A stretch of DNA of 64,000 nt from Clostridium novyi NT (GTDB lineage: Bacteria; Bacillota; Clostridia; Clostridiales; Clostridiaceae): NCBI RefSeq assembly GCF_000014125.1, contig NC_008593.1, positions 1,426,001 through 1,490,000 of the forward strand. Reading direction: 5' to 3'. Below the pieces are notes generated by a model, which saw only the letters and a list, made by a program, of their open reading frames with translations, was not told the origin of the DNA and did not search any database. Each line of letters opens with the position of its first letter. Within the stretch, counting starts at the first letter, position 1. Both the position numbers and the translations under genes were made by a program. Positions 19,100 through 28,430 of the stretch are shown one piece after another.

Positions 19100-20416
19100 T
19101 TATTCTTTTCTTTCTCTAAACTCTAGCTTGATTCCAGTTCCACTAAAATCAAAACTTTCTCTTAGTTTATTTTCTAAGTATCTTCTATAAGAGAAGTGTA
19201 AAAGTTCAGGATCATTTACAAAGAAAACAAATGTAGGTGGTTTAGTTCCTATTTGAGTTACATAGTAAATTTTTAATCTTCTTGTTCCCATTACTGGAGG
19301 TTCTTTCATAAGAACAGCTTTATTTATAATATCATTTAATATTCCTGTTTTTATACGCTTACAGTAGTTGCCATAACATTCTTTTGCCATTCCTAATACT
19401 TTGTGAACCCTTTGACCTGTCTTTGCAGAAATAAATAAGAATGATGCGTAAGGTAAGAATGATAATTTTGTTCTTAACTTGTCTTTGAAGTTTTTCATAG
19501 TCTTATCATCTTTTTCAATTAAATCCCATTTATTTACAATAACTAGGATTGCTTTGTTAATTTCATGTGCATATCCTATTATTCTTTCATCTTGTTCTGC
19601 AATGTCTTCTGTTGCGTCTATCATAAGTATACAAACATCTGCATTTTCTATAGAAGCTAGTGTTCTAACTGCACTATATCTTTCAACTTGTTCTTTTATT
19701 TTGCTCTTTCTTCTAAGTCCTGCTGTATCTATTAAAACAAATTTTCCTTCTTCTGTTTCTACATAGCTATCTACAGCATCTCTTGTAGTTCCTGGTATAT
19801 TACTTACTATGTGTTTTTCTTCTCCTAATATTTTGTTAATCAATGATGATTTTCCAACATTAGGTCTTCCTATCATGGCAATTCTTATATATTCGTCTTC
19901 CTCTTCTTCAACATTACCTTCTGGGAACTTTTCTATAACTTCATCTAAAAGATCTCCAAGTCCTAATCCTTGTGATGCTGAAATTGGCATAGGATCCCCA
20001 AGTCCTAAATTATAAAACTCATATATATTATCATCTAATTGTCTTCTATCTATTTTATTTACAGCTAAAACTATTGACTTACTTGCTTTTCTTAGCATAT
20101 GAGCAACTTCTCTATCCGCATCTGTTAATCCTTGCTTACCATCAACTATAAATAGTACAACATCTGCCATTTCTATAGCTAATTGAGCCTGTCTTCTCAT
20201 TTGAGCTACAATTATATCGTCATTTTCTGGTTCAATTCCACCAGTATCTATTATTGTAAAGTTATTGTTTAACCATTCTGCTTCAGCGTATATTCTATCT
20301 CTTGTAACACCTGGCATATCATCTACTATGGCTATTCTCTTTCCTGCTAATTTATTAAATAAAGTAGATTTTCCAACATTAGGTCTTCCTACTATTGCAA
20401 CTATTGGTTTACCCAT
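19100..20416 (-). CDS. der: Ribosome biogenesis GTPase Der (EngA)
   Basis: A double-GTPase needed for 50S subunit assembly. The ATG at 20416 (438 residues) has CAGGAGGAA before it and gives [18 protein letters not shown], the standard Der start; a longer reading has no ribosome site. Two GTPase domains each carry GRPNVGKS (near residues 10 and 184), DTGG or DTAG, and NKxD (NKID, NKWD) motifs. A KH-like RNA-binding domain forms the C-terminus. It begins two bases after the DUF512 radical SAM gene, as in other clostridia. Confidence 0.96.
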   Translation of the reverse strand: MGKPIVAIVGRPNVGKSTLFNKLAGKRIAIVDDMPGVTRDRIYAEAEWLNNNFTIIDTGGIEPENDDIIVAQMRRQAQLAIEMADVVLFIVDGKQGLTDADREVAHMLRKASKSIVLAVNKIDRRQLDDNIYEFYNLGLGDPMPISASQGLGLGDLLDEVIEKFPEGNVEEEEDEYIRIAMIGRPNVGKSSLINKILGEEKHIVSNIPGTTRDAVDSYVETEEGKFVLIDTAGLRRKSKIKEQVERYSAVRTLASIENADVCILMIDATEDIAEQDERIIGYAHEINKAILVIVNKWDLIEKDDKTMKNFKDKLRTKLSFLPYASFLFISAKTGQRVHKVLGMAKECYGNYCKRIKTGILNDIINKAVLMKEPPVMGTRRLKIYYVTQIGTKPPTFVFFVNDPELLHFSYRRYLENKLRESFDFSGTGIKLEFRERKE

Positions 20417-20418
20417 TT

Positions 20419-21759
20419 TTATTCCTCCTGCCCATATTTGTTTATTAATTGTATTAAATCCTCTCCTGTGTAGTCGCAAACTATAACTTTTCTGTTTAAT
20501 CTTTCTTCTATATCACAGATTTTTATATCATCTAACATGATTAGTTCTGTATAATCCCCTAATTCATATCCTTTTTTGAACATATTATCTGACATTATTA
20601 TGTACTTGCCAATTTCACCTTGAGATAATTGTTCTATAATATCTTGACCTGTTAATAGTCCAGCTACTGTTATAGTTTCTCCGAAGAAGTTATTTATTAT
20701 TTTTTTTACCTCAATTTTTATGTTAGAATTTTGCTGCATAATTTTATCAGCAGCATTTTTTATTTCTTCGTATGCAGAAGTTCCTGTAACCATTGTGAAA
20801 CTACAATTTATACTTTTATCTACATTATGTAATGAATCTTGTATGTTTTCTCTAAAGTTTCTTATCATTCCAACTCCATCTTCTAGTTGTTGGAATCCAT
20901 TATAAAATTCATTTTCTGGAACATCTCTTTTTGCTATTACATAAAACTCATCAGATAATCTTACAAAAGGTTCTCCAACTTCTTTTATAAACTTATCTTG
21001 AAGTTTTGCAACTCTATCAATTTCTTCTGAGGCAGTTTTTTCATTAAATAGTTCTAATTCCACTAAACCATTTTGTTTTCTAAATTTAGTCACTCCAATT
21101 GGAACAACGGCTAAATTATTTATGTAAGGATACAATTTATATAAATCTAATATTGTTCTTTTTAGCTCTTCTTTATCATTATAACCTGGACATAAAACGA
21201 TTTGACAATTTACATCTATTTTAGCATCAGTAATTCTTTTAAGTCTATCGTATATAGTTCCTGCAAATCTATTATTCATCATTTTACATCTAAGTTCAGG
21301 ATTAGTTGTGTGAACTGAAATATTTATTGGACTTATTCTATATCTTATAATTCTGTCTATATCATCTTCAGTCATATTTGTCATGGTAATAAAGTTACCT
21401 TGCAGAAAAGATAATCTAGAATCATCATCTTTAAAATACAATGTATCTCTCATACCTTTTGGAAGCTGATCTATAAAGCAAAATATACATTTATTATGAC
21501 AGTTTTTAGGTCTATCTAGCATAGGATCTCTAAATTCTAATCCTATATCTTCCCCAAAATCTTTTTCTATTTCTATTTCCCAAATTTCTCCGTAACTTTT
21601 TTCTATTTCTATAACAACGTAATCATCTACTATTAAATACTTATAATCAATTATATCTTTAACTTTAGTACCATTGATGCTTAATAATTTATCGCCAACT
21701 TCTATTTCTACTTCTTCGGCAATACTATCAGCTAGTACTTTTGAAATTTCGTTTTGCAT
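20419..21759 (-). CDS. Radical SAM protein with PDZ and DUF512 domains
   Basis: A 446-residue protein of unknown function that is widespread in clostridia next to der. The N-terminal 65 residues look like a PDZ fold ([18 protein letters not shown]). The cluster-binding cysteines follow in [18 protein letters not shown] near residue 88, then the TIM-barrel region with [14 protein letters not shown]-terminal DUF512 domain completes it. I chose the ATG at 21759 because GGAGGG precedes it at correct spacing. Tight coupling to der hints at a link with ribosome assembly, but no reaction can be inferred. Confidence 0.88.
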   Translation of the reverse strand: MQNEISKVLADSIAEEVEIEVGDKLLSINGTKVKDIIDYKYLIVDDYVVIEIEKSYGEIWEIEIEKDFGEDIGLEFRDPMLDRPKNCHNKCIFCFIDQLPKGMRDTLYFKDDDSRLSFLQGNFITMTNMTEDDIDRIIRYRISPINISVHTTNPELRCKMMNNRFAGTIYDRLKRITDAKIDVNCQIVLCPGYNDKEELKRTILDLYKLYPYINNLAVVPIGVTKFRKQNGLVELELFNEKTASEEIDRVAKLQDKFIKEVGEPFVRLSDEFYVIAKRDVPENEFYNGFQQLEDGVGMIRNFRENIQDSLHNVDKSINCSFTMVTGTSAYEEIKNAADKIMQQNSNIKIEVKKIINNFFGETITVAGLLTGQDIIEQLSQGEIGKYIIMSDNMFKKGYELGDYTELIMLDDIKICDIEERLNRKVIVCDYTGEDLIQLINKYGQEE

Positions 21760-21802
21760 TTTTCCCTCCAAAGACTCCTCTTTTATCAGTTCATTAAATC
21801 AT

Positions 21803-21830
21803 ATTATCATTAATTTAATTATTACGTCAA
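21803..21830 (-). promoter_or_regulatory. Probable promoter of the DUF512-der unit
   Basis: TTGACG (21830-21825) and GATAAT (21808-21803) are 16 bases apart on the minus strand, about 44 bases before the start codon. One mismatch in each box and a short spacer make it probable rather than certain. Confidence 0.5.
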
Positions 21831-21876
21831 GCTTTGAGTTCTTTGTGGTTTATGAGGAAGTTTATTTCTCCTAAAA

Positions 21877-22596
21877 CTACTTAATAAATATAAAGGAAAA
21901 TATTCTACCACTTTTTTCTTTAGACTTTCTATAAGAGTGAAAACTATATTCTTTTGAACAGTATGTGCACATATTTAATTTATTAATTTGATCATCACAA
22001 ATTCCCTTATCATTTAACTGCTTTATTATACATTGCTTAAGACTTAGATTTCTTCCATCATTTATATATGTATCTTTATATATGTCCTTATTTTTAAAAG
22101 TTTCTATAAGTTCTTCACTTACTTCATAACAACACTTCATGTTGTGAGGTCCTATATAAACCTTAATATCTTTTATTTCACTATTATAATCTTTAATTAA
22201 CCTATCTATAGTTTTAGCTACTATACAATTTATAGTACCTTTCCATCCACTGTGTACAGCTGCCACAACAATTTTTTTTCTATCATATATAATGACAGGA
22301 ACACAATCTGCCGTAAATACCCCTATAAGAACTTGTTTTTTATTTGTAATTATGGCATCTCCATCGTGATTTATACCATCATAATCAAAGATTTTATCGC
22401 TATGTGTTTGGTTTAAATATCCTACCTCTTTTACATTAAACCATTCTTTTAGATTTTGTAAATTCAAAAGTCCCTCTTCTGTATTTTTATTAAAATCTAA
22501 ATTTTCATCCGCTGTAGAAAAATAAATTCCTACTTTATCATCATCAAAACTTAAAAAATTAAAATCATCAACTTTAACTAATTTAAATTTTTCCAT
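21877..22596 (-). CDS. pgeF: PgeF/YlmD family multicopper-like purine nucleoside phosphorylase
   Basis: A 239-residue protein of the YfiH/YlmD (DUF152, formerly 'polyphenol oxidase' or laccase-domain) family. Members have been shown to act on purine nucleosides, and E. coli PgeF edits peptidoglycan precursors that carry L-Ser. The zinc-site residues are visible: LNQTHSD near residue 61, FTADCVPV near residue 93 (Cys), VHSGWKGT near residue 113 (His), and the C-terminal TYCSKEYSFHSYR. The exact activity in this organism is uncertain. It lies in the der-nrdR region common to clostridia. Confidence 0.88.
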   Translation of the reverse strand: MEKFKLVKVDDFNFLSFDDDKVGIYFSTADENLDFNKNTEEGLLNLQNLKEWFNVKEVGYLNQTHSDKIFDYDGINHDGDAIITNKKQVLIGVFTADCVPVIIYDRKKIVVAAVHSGWKGTINCIVAKTIDRLIKDYNSEIKDIKVYIGPHNMKCCYEVSEELIETFKNKDIYKDTYINDGRNLSLKQCIIKQLNDKGICDDQINKLNMCTYCSKEYSFHSYRKSKEKSGRIFSFIFIK

Positions 22597-22636
22597 TTTA
22601 TCACATCCTCAAAATATATATTAACTTTTCAAATCA

Positions 22637-22674
22637 AAAAACTGTGTACAAAATTATTAATAGTACACAGTTTT
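22637..22674 (-). terminator. Terminator of nrdR
   Basis: AAAACTGTGTAC and GTACACAGTTTT form a perfect 12-pair stem, followed by TTTTTT on the minus strand, about 30 bases after the nrdR stop. It separates nrdR from pgeF, so pgeF probably has its own promoter. Confidence 0.85.
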
Positions 22675-22703
22675 ACTTCTTTTATAAAGAACACATTTTG
22701 TAG

Positions 22704-23180
22704 TTATTTTTTTATTTTACCTATATGTTTATCTGACATAAGATTAGTAATTTCCTCTATAAAGGTATTTATATCTTTAAATTGTCTATATACAGATGCA
22801 AATCTCACATATGAAACCTCATCAATTTCCTTTAACTTTTCCATTATAAGCTCACCTATGTATTCTGATTTAACTTCAGTTAACATATCATTATTCATTT
22901 TCTTTTCTATTTCATCTGCTATAGAATCTATTTGAACTCGTGAAATTGGTCTCTTTTGACAAGCTTTCACCAATCCATTTATTATTTTTGTTTTATCAAA
23001 ATATTCCCTATTAGAATCTCTTTTTATAACTAAGACAGGTATATCCTCAATTTTTTCATAGGTGGTATATCGTCTATTACATTTTAAGCATTCCCTTCTC
23101 CTCCTAATGGCTTTATGGTCTTCTGTTGATCTAGAATCTACAACCTTACTTTCCTCAAAACCACAATATGGACATTTCAA
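22704..23180 (-). CDS. nrdR: Transcriptional repressor NrdR
   Basis: A 158-residue repressor of ribonucleotide reductase genes that senses ATP/dATP. The N-terminal zinc ribbon has MKCPYCG and CLKCNRRYTTYE cysteine pairs. An ATP-cone domain follows (residues about 48-138: VIKRDSNREYFDKTKI, RPISRVQIDSIADEIE). The initiation codon is TTG, with GGGCGTG upstream. No NrdR box or ribonucleotide reductase gene is visible in this window. Confidence 0.95.
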   Translation of the reverse strand: MKCPYCGFEESKVVDSRSTEDHKAIRRRRECLKCNRRYTTYEKIEDIPVLVIKRDSNREYFDKTKIINGLVKACQKRPISRVQIDSIADEIEKKMNNDMLTEVKSEYIGELIMEKLKEIDEVSYVRFASVYRQFKDINTFIEEITNLMSDKHIGKIKK

Positions 23181-23243
23181 GCAATCACGCCCTTTATATA
23201 ATATTTCAATTTACATTATACTATTTTTTAATATATATTACTA

Positions 23244-23501
23244 CTATTTATTATCTAAAATATCATTTTCAGATATACTTACCAATATAACATCTACACC
23301 TATCTTCACTATATCTTCCCATTTTATTTCTATGTTTTCATCTTTCCCAAAAAAAGAATCCTTTTCTTTTGGTATTATTAATGATATTATCTTACAATCA
23401 TCACAATCAACAACTAGGTCTTTTATATATCCTAGTTTACACCCTGTATTAACATCTATAACTTCCATAATCTTTAGATTATTTATAGAATAAAAGTCCA
23501 T
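23244..23501 (-). CDS. YlmC/YmxH family PRC-barrel sporulation protein
   Basis: An 85-residue protein with a single PRC-barrel-like fold: an NTGCKLGYIKDLVVDCDDCKI core, then IKWEDIVKIGVDVILV. This is the YlmC/YmxH family, small proteins associated with sporulation in Firmicutes and of unknown biochemical role. GGAGGAGG precedes the ATG. Its position upstream of nrdR on the same strand, and near sigG and sigE, is the usual clostridial arrangement, although hydA and a symporter have come between it and sigG here. Confidence 0.85.
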   Translation of the reverse strand: MDFYSINNLKIMEVIDVNTGCKLGYIKDLVVDCDDCKIISLIIPKEKDSFFGKDENIEIKWEDIVKIGVDVILVSISENDILDNK

Positions 23502-23608
23502 CTTTCTTTTCCTCCTCCAAATGTTTTTATCTAATTATATGTTTGCATTAAGATTTATAGACATTGTAAGTTTAATAATTTAAATTTTAACAAGTCATAA
23601 GGTAACCC

Positions 23609-23637
23609 TTGACTTTAACATTGTGAATATCTATACT
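23609..23637 (+). promoter_or_regulatory. Promoter of hydA
   Basis: TTGACT (23609-23614) and TATACT (23632-23637) are 17 bases apart on the plus strand, about 86 bases before the hydA start. Confidence 0.65.
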
Positions 23638-23693
23638 TAAATAGTAATTATTATTAACTAATAGTATTTTAAAATGAACTTTATACTTAAATA
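23632..23693 (+). repeat. Direct repeat pair in the hydA leader
   Basis: The 12-mer TATACTTAAATA occurs at 23632-23643, overlapping the -10 box, and again at 23682-23693, 50 bases later. A third, imperfect variant (TGTGCTTAAACA) follows at about 23700. The arrangement suggests an operator, but I recognise no known factor for it. Confidence 0.5.
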
Positions 23694-23723
23694 TAACTTT
23701 GTGCTTAAACAGGAGAGATCACC

Positions 23724-25463
23724 ATGAGTAAAATTACAATAACTATAGACAATAACGAGATAGAAACAAAAGATAATTTAACAATATTAGATATAGCAAA
23801 ACAGCATAATATATTTATTCCTACTTTATGTTATATTAAAGATCCATTAAATATAGGAAAATGCAATCTATGTCAAGTAGAAATTACATTTGATAATAAA
23901 ACGGAAATCAAAAGGGCTTGTTGCACTCGCCCCAAAAACGGCATGAAAATTAGTACATGTTCTGAAACTGTAAATTCTTCTATAAAAAATAGAATTTCAG
24001 AAATTTTAAGCGAACATGAATTTAAATGCTTTAAATGTTCTAGGAAATTTGATTGTGAACTTTTAAATATAGTAAAAAAATATAAAGTTGGTCCAAAAAC
24101 TATTTATAACATGAATAATTATGAAGAAGAAAACTATGTTGATACTAGAAGTAAATCTATTATTATAGATAGACATAAATGTATTAAATGCGGACGATGT
24201 GCTGTTACTTGCAAAAACAAAACAAATACACAAGCTATCCTTTTAAAAATGATAAATGGTTCTTTTAAAGTAAAAACTACAGATGACAAATCTTTAGATG
24301 AAACTAACTGTTTACTATGTGGTCAATGTGTAAATATATGTCCAGTGGCTGCACTTTCTGAAACTCCACATATAGATAGAGTTTTAGATGCAATTAACAA
24401 TCCTAAAAAACACGTTATAGTTGCAATTGCTCCTTCTGTTAGAGCTTCAATTGGAGAAGCTTTTAATATGAGCTATGGTACTGACGTAACTTATAAATTA
24501 TATACTGCTTTAAGAAAATTAGGATTTGATAAGATATTTGATTTGAATTTTGGAGCTGACTTAACAATAGTTGAAGAGGCTGAGGAGTTAGTTGAGAGAA
24601 TAAAAAATAATGGTCCCTATCCTATGTTTACCTCTTGTTGTTCTGCATGGGTAAGACAAGCCGAAAATTATTTTAAAGAATTGTTACCTAATTTATCATC
24701 AACAAAATCCCCTCAACAGATTTTTGGTGCAGCTAGTAAAACCTACTATCCACATCTTATGAATCTAGATCCTAAAGATGTATTTACTGTAACCATAATG
24801 CCTTGCACTGCAAAAAAATTTGAGGCACAAAGGGATGAAATGGCTGTAAATGGTGTTGATAGTATAGATGCTGTATTAACAGCAAGAGAACTTATTAAAA
24901 TAATAAAAGATAAAAAAATAGATTTTCCAAATTTAGAGAATGGAGTTCAAGATCCAGCCATGGGAGAATACTCTGGAGCTGGAGCTATATTCGGGGCTAC
25001 AGGTGGAGTTATGGAAGCTGCTCTTAGAACAGCAAAAGAACTTTTAGAAAATAAATCGCTAGATAACATAGACTACAAAGAAGTTCGTGGTTTTAAAGGA
25101 ATCAAGGAAACTACAGTAACTATAAACAACAAAGAATATAACTTAGCAGTAATAAATGGTTCCTCCAATGTATTTAAATTTATAAACTCTGACATGATGA
25201 GAAAAAAACAATATCATTTTATAGAGGTAATGTCTTGTGAAGGAGGATGCATTAATGGAGGTGGACATCCTCATGTAAATTCTACTACTAGAGAACTTGT
25301 GGATTACAAAAAACTACGTTCATCTGTACTTTACAACCAAGACCTTAATCTACCAAAAAGAAAGTCTCATGAAAATACTGCAATAATTAAAATGTACGAT
25401 AATTTTATAGGAAAACCAGGCAATGATTTTGCACATAAAATATTTCACTTTTCTTATAAATAA
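23724..25463 (+). CDS. hydA: Monomeric [FeFe] hydrogenase
   Basis: Couples reduced ferredoxin to H2 production in the cytosol. The 579-residue protein has the CpI-type modular layout. It starts with a [2Fe-2S] plant-ferredoxin domain (Cys near residues 37-65). A His-Cys3 cluster follows (HEFKCFKCSRKFDC near 93), then two [4Fe-4S] ferredoxin motifs (CIKCGRCAVTC near 147, CLLCGQCVNICP near 193). The H-cluster domain has L1 TSCCSAW, L2 MPCTAKKFE and L3 SCEGGCINGGGHP. L1 and L3 differ slightly from CpI (TSCCPGW, MACHGGC). The ribosome site is AGGAGAG. It is the first plus-strand gene in an otherwise minus-strand sporulation region. Confidence 0.95.
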   Translation: MSKITITIDNNEIETKDNLTILDIAKQHNIFIPTLCYIKDPLNIGKCNLCQVEITFDNKTEIKRACCTRPKNGMKISTCSETVNSSIKNRISEILSEHEFKCFKCSRKFDCELLNIVKKYKVGPKTIYNMNNYEEENYVDTRSKSIIIDRHKCIKCGRCAVTCKNKTNTQAILLKMINGSFKVKTTDDKSLDETNCLLCGQCVNICPVAALSETPHIDRVLDAINNPKKHVIVAIAPSVRASIGEAFNMSYGTDVTYKLYTALRKLGFDKIFDLNFGADLTIVEEAEELVERIKNNGPYPMFTSCCSAWVRQAENYFKELLPNLSSTKSPQQIFGAASKTYYPHLMNLDPKDVFTVTIMPCTAKKFEAQRDEMAVNGVDSIDAVLTARELIKIIKDKKIDFPNLENGVQDPAMGEYSGAGAIFGATGGVMEAALRTAKELLENKSLDNIDYKEVRGFKGIKETTVTINNKEYNLAVINGSSNVFKFINSDMMRKKQYHFIEVMSCEGGCINGGGHPHVNSTTRELVDYKKLRSSVLYNQDLNLPKRKSHENTAIIKMYDNFIGKPGNDFAHKIFHFSYK

Positions 25464-25491
25464 AAAATCATAAATTGTTTAAAACTTTTTA

Positions 25492-25521
25492 TTGACACAA
25501 ATAAATATATTAAATTATCAT
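25492..25521 (+). promoter_or_regulatory. Promoter upstream of the symporter
   Basis: A perfect TTGACA (25492-25497) and TATCAT (25516-25521) are 18 bases apart on the plus strand, in the hydA-symporter gap. It would give a leader of about 115 bases. Confidence 0.55.
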
Positions 25522-25560
25522 ATACAATGAAGTATTTTATACTCCTTTATTATAAAAATA

Positions 25561-25594
25561 AAAAACTTCTCCCTGTATTGAGGCTGAAGTTTTT
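25561..25594 (+). terminator. Terminator or attenuator in the symporter leader
   Basis: AAAAACTTC and GAAGTTTTT form a nine-pair stem followed by ATTTTTTAT. It lies downstream of the TTGACA promoter and upstream of the symporter start. It may end hydA transcripts, attenuate the symporter transcript, or both. Confidence 0.65.
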
Positions 25595-25645
25595 ATTTTT
25601 TATATAATAATATGGTAAGGAGAATTTTATTTAGGAGAGATTACT

Positions 25646-26809
25646 ATGAAAAAACTTTTTAACAATCTTATATTCAAACTTGTACTAGGGGTATTTTTAG
25701 GTATTCTTATAGGACTAAAATCCCCTGAGAATGTAATGGGAGTTATTATAACTATAAAATATGTATTAGGGCAAATTATATTTTTTGCAGTCCCATTAAT
25801 TATACTAGGATTTATTACTCCCTCTATTGCAAAATTAAAGAATAATGCAAGTAAACTTTTAGGAATAACTATTTTCATAGCTTATTTATCTTCTGTAGGA
25901 GCTGCATTTTTCTCTTCATTTTTAGGTTATAAACTTATACCTAAACTTTCTATAGCTTCACAAACTGAAGATCTTAAAGAGCTTCCTAAGCTTTTATTTA
26001 AATTAGATATTCCTCCTGTTATGACAGTTATGAGTGCTCTTGCCTTATCCTTACTTTTAGGACTTGCAACTGCATGGACAAAATCAGATTTAATTGAAAA
26101 ACTATTAGAACAATTTCAAGATATTATATTGAGCATAGTAAATAGAGTTATAATCCCTATTCTACCATTATTTATAGCTACTACATTTGCTTCATTAAGT
26201 TACGAAGGTTCTATTACAAAACAGGCTCCTGTATTTTTAAAAGTAATTGTAATAGTTCTTATTGCTCACTTTATATGGTTAGCTCTTTTATACTCTATTG
26301 GTGGTGCTATTTCTAAGAAAAATCCTTTAACTGTTATTAAAAATTATGGTTCTGCCTATTTAACTGCTGTAGGAACTATGTCTAGTGCTGCAACACTACC
26401 AGTAGCATTAAAATGTGCTAGAAAATCATCTTCTCTTAGACAGGATATAGTAGATTTTGTTATTCCACTATGTGCAAATATACACCTTTGTGGTTCTGTT
26501 TTAACAGAAGTATTCTTTGTAATGACAGTGTCAAAAATATTGTATGGTTCACTTCCAAGTGTTTCTACAATGATACTTTTCATACTACTACTTGGAATAT
26601 TTGCAATAGGAGCACCTGGTGTACCTGGTGGCACAGTTATGGCATCCTTAGGACTTATAATAAGTATACTAGGATTTACGGATTCTGGAACTGCTCTTAT
26701 CCTAACAATATTTGCGCTTCAAGATAGCTTTGGTACCGCTTGTAATGTAACCGGTGATGGTGCCATAGCACTGATGGTTACGGGAATTGCTAATAAGAAA
26801 AACTTATAG
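25646..26809 (+). CDS. Dicarboxylate/amino acid:cation symporter (DAACS family)
   Basis: A 387-residue membrane transporter of the glutamate/aspartate/dicarboxylate family that uses the Na+ or H+ gradient. The family layout is clear: several N-terminal helices, the serine-rich hairpin region MSSAATLPVAL (HP1) near residue 246, the GAPGVPGG hairpin (HP2) near residue 324, and DSFGTACNVTGDG near residue 362. The TM7 unwound motif, usually NMDGT, reads HLCGS here (ANIHLCGS), so cation or substrate preference may be unusual. AGGAGAG precedes the ATG. Substrate cannot be assigned. Confidence 0.88.
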   Translation: MKKLFNNLIFKLVLGVFLGILIGLKSPENVMGVIITIKYVLGQIIFFAVPLIILGFITPSIAKLKNNASKLLGITIFIAYLSSVGAAFFSSFLGYKLIPKLSIASQTEDLKELPKLLFKLDIPPVMTVMSALALSLLLGLATAWTKSDLIEKLLEQFQDIILSIVNRVIIPILPLFIATTFASLSYEGSITKQAPVFLKVIVIVLIAHFIWLALLYSIGGAISKKNPLTVIKNYGSAYLTAVGTMSSAATLPVALKCARKSSSLRQDIVDFVIPLCANIHLCGSVLTEVFFVMTVSKILYGSLPSVSTMILFILLLGIFAIGAPGVPGGTVMASLGLIISILGFTDSGTALILTIFALQDSFGTACNVTGDGAIALMVTGIANKKNL

Positions 26810-26817
26810 ATTACAAT

Positions 26818-26855
26818 AAAAAACTCCTAAATTCATTTTGATTTAGGAGTTTTTT
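26818..26855. terminator. Bidirectional terminator between symporter and sigG
   Basis: AAAAAACTCCTAAAT and ATTTAGGAGTTTTTT pair perfectly around a short loop. It serves the convergent symporter (+) and sigG (-) genes. Confidence 0.88.
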
Positions 26856-26864
26856 ATTTAATTG

Positions 26865-27635
26865 TTATACATACTTTCTCATATGTTTTAATGCTGTTTT
26901 TTCAAGCCTTGATACTTGTGCTTGTGAAATTCCTATTTCATCTGCCACTTCCATTTGAGTACGTCCTTGGAAAAATCTCATATTAAGTATCATCTTTTCT
27001 CTTTCATTTAATCGCTTCATAGCTTCTTTAATAGATATGTTTTCTATCCAGCTCTCGTCAACATTTTTACTGTCACTTATCTGATCCATAACATAAAGGG
27101 CATCTCCACCATCATGATATATAGGTTCAAATAATGATACTGGATCTTGAATTGCATCTAATGCAAATACAACTTCTTCCCTTGGTAAATCTAATTCTTT
27201 TGCTATTCGCGAAACATTAGGATCTTTATTTTCCTTCTTTATAATCTTATCTCTAACTTGTAGTGCTTTATAAGCTATATCTCTTAATGATCTACTTACT
27301 CTAATAGAATTATTGTCTCTTAAATATCTTCTAATCTCTCCTATTATCATAGGCACAGCATAAGTTGAAAATTTTACATTTTGACTTAAATCAAAATTAT
27401 CAATTGCTTTAATAAGTCCAATACATCCTACTTGAAATAAATCATCTACATTTTCTCCTCTATTATTAAATCTCTGAATTACACTTAATACTAGTCTTAA
27501 ATTTCCTCTTACAAATTTTTCTCTTGAAAGGTTGTCACCATCCTTCATCTTTAATAATAGTTCCTTCATTTCCTTTTCTTTTAATACAGGCAATTTTGAA
27601 GTATTTACCCCACATATCTCCACTTTATTTATCAT
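26865..27635 (-). CDS. sigG: RNA polymerase sporulation sigma factor SigG
   Basis: The late forespore sigma factor. The 256-residue protein starts MINKVEICGVNTSKLPVL, as SigG proteins do. It has region 2 (DDLFQVGCIGLIKAIDNFD near residue 65, KFSTYAVPMIIGEIRRYLRD), region 3, and a region 4 helix-turn-helix (RTQMEVADEIGISQAQVSRLE) near the C-terminus. AAGGAG is placed before the ATG. It lies 73 bases after sigE on the same strand, the standard spoIIGA-sigE-sigG order, so readthrough plus its own late forespore promoter is likely. I found only a weak candidate for that promoter. Confidence 0.96.
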   Translation of the reverse strand: MINKVEICGVNTSKLPVLKEKEMKELLLKMKDGDNLSREKFVRGNLRLVLSVIQRFNNRGENVDDLFQVGCIGLIKAIDNFDLSQNVKFSTYAVPMIIGEIRRYLRDNNSIRVSRSLRDIAYKALQVRDKIIKKENKDPNVSRIAKELDLPREEVVFALDAIQDPVSLFEPIYHDGGDALYVMDQISDSKNVDESWIENISIKEAMKRLNEREKMILNMRFFQGRTQMEVADEIGISQAQVSRLEKTALKHMRKYV

Positions 27636-27708
27636 AATGTAATCAGCTCCTTCAAAGTAGTCGCATTAAAAGTATTTCCTCAGGAACATTTTTTTATACT
27701 AAGGACAA

Positions 27709-28416
27709 TCACACCATTTTACTAATTTCTTTTTTTAATCTTTTTATAATTCTTTTTTCAAGCCTTGAAATATATGACTGAGAAATGCCAAGCAAGTCTG
27801 CAACTTGCTTTTGAGTCTTTTCTCCTTTTCCAGTAAGACCAAATCTTAATTTTATTATTTCTTTTTCTCTATCACTTAATTTTCTCATAGCAATAAATAA
27901 AAGTTGTTTATCAACTTCATCTTCAATTAAGTTATAAACCATATCATTTTCTGTTCCTAAAATATCTGATAGCAACAATTTATTACCATCCCAATCAGTA
28001 TTTAATGGTTCATAAAACGATATTTCTGCTTTAACTTTATTGTTTCTTCTAAGATACATAAGTATTTCATTTTCAATACATCTTGATGCATAAGTTGCAA
28101 GTTTAATCTTTTTCTCTGGATCAAATGTATTTACAGCTTTAATAAGTCCAATGGTTCCAACTGATATTAAATCCTCCACAAGGATACCTGAATTTTCAAA
28201 CTTTCTAGCTATATAAACTACAAGTCTAAGGTTTCTTTCAATTAAAATAGTTCTAACACTATCATCCCCAGCTCTAATTTTATTAACCAAATTTTCTTCT
28301 TCTTCTTTAGATAATGGAGGTGGAAGCGCATCATTTCCCCCAATAAAATAGACCCTTTTAATAAAAAACTTAAAGTTTGATAATATCTTGTTTAAAAGCA
28401 CTTCTAAATTTAACAA
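27709..28416 (-). CDS. sigE: RNA polymerase sporulation sigma factor pro-SigE
   Basis: The early mother-cell sigma factor, made as an inactive precursor. The 235-residue protein starts with TTG (GGAGGGG seven bases before). The first 30 or so residues form the hydrophobic/basic pro-sequence, which SpoIIGA removes. Region 2 follows ([44 protein letters not shown]; key residues near 80-125), and region 4 ends the protein ([22 protein letters not shown]). It begins 14 bases after spoIIGA, its processing protease. Confidence 0.97.
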   Translation of the reverse strand: MLNLEVLLNKILSNFKFFIKRVYFIGGNDALPPPLSKEEEENLVNKIRAGDDSVRTILIERNLRLVVYIARKFENSGILVEDLISVGTIGLIKAVNTFDPEKKIKLATYASRCIENEILMYLRRNNKVKAEISFYEPLNTDWDGNKLLLSDILGTENDMVYNLIEDEVDKQLLFIAMRKLSDREKEIIKLRFGLTGKGEKTQKQVADLLGISQSYISRLEKRIIKRLKKEISKMV

Positions 28417-28430
28417 AGATTTACCCCTCC

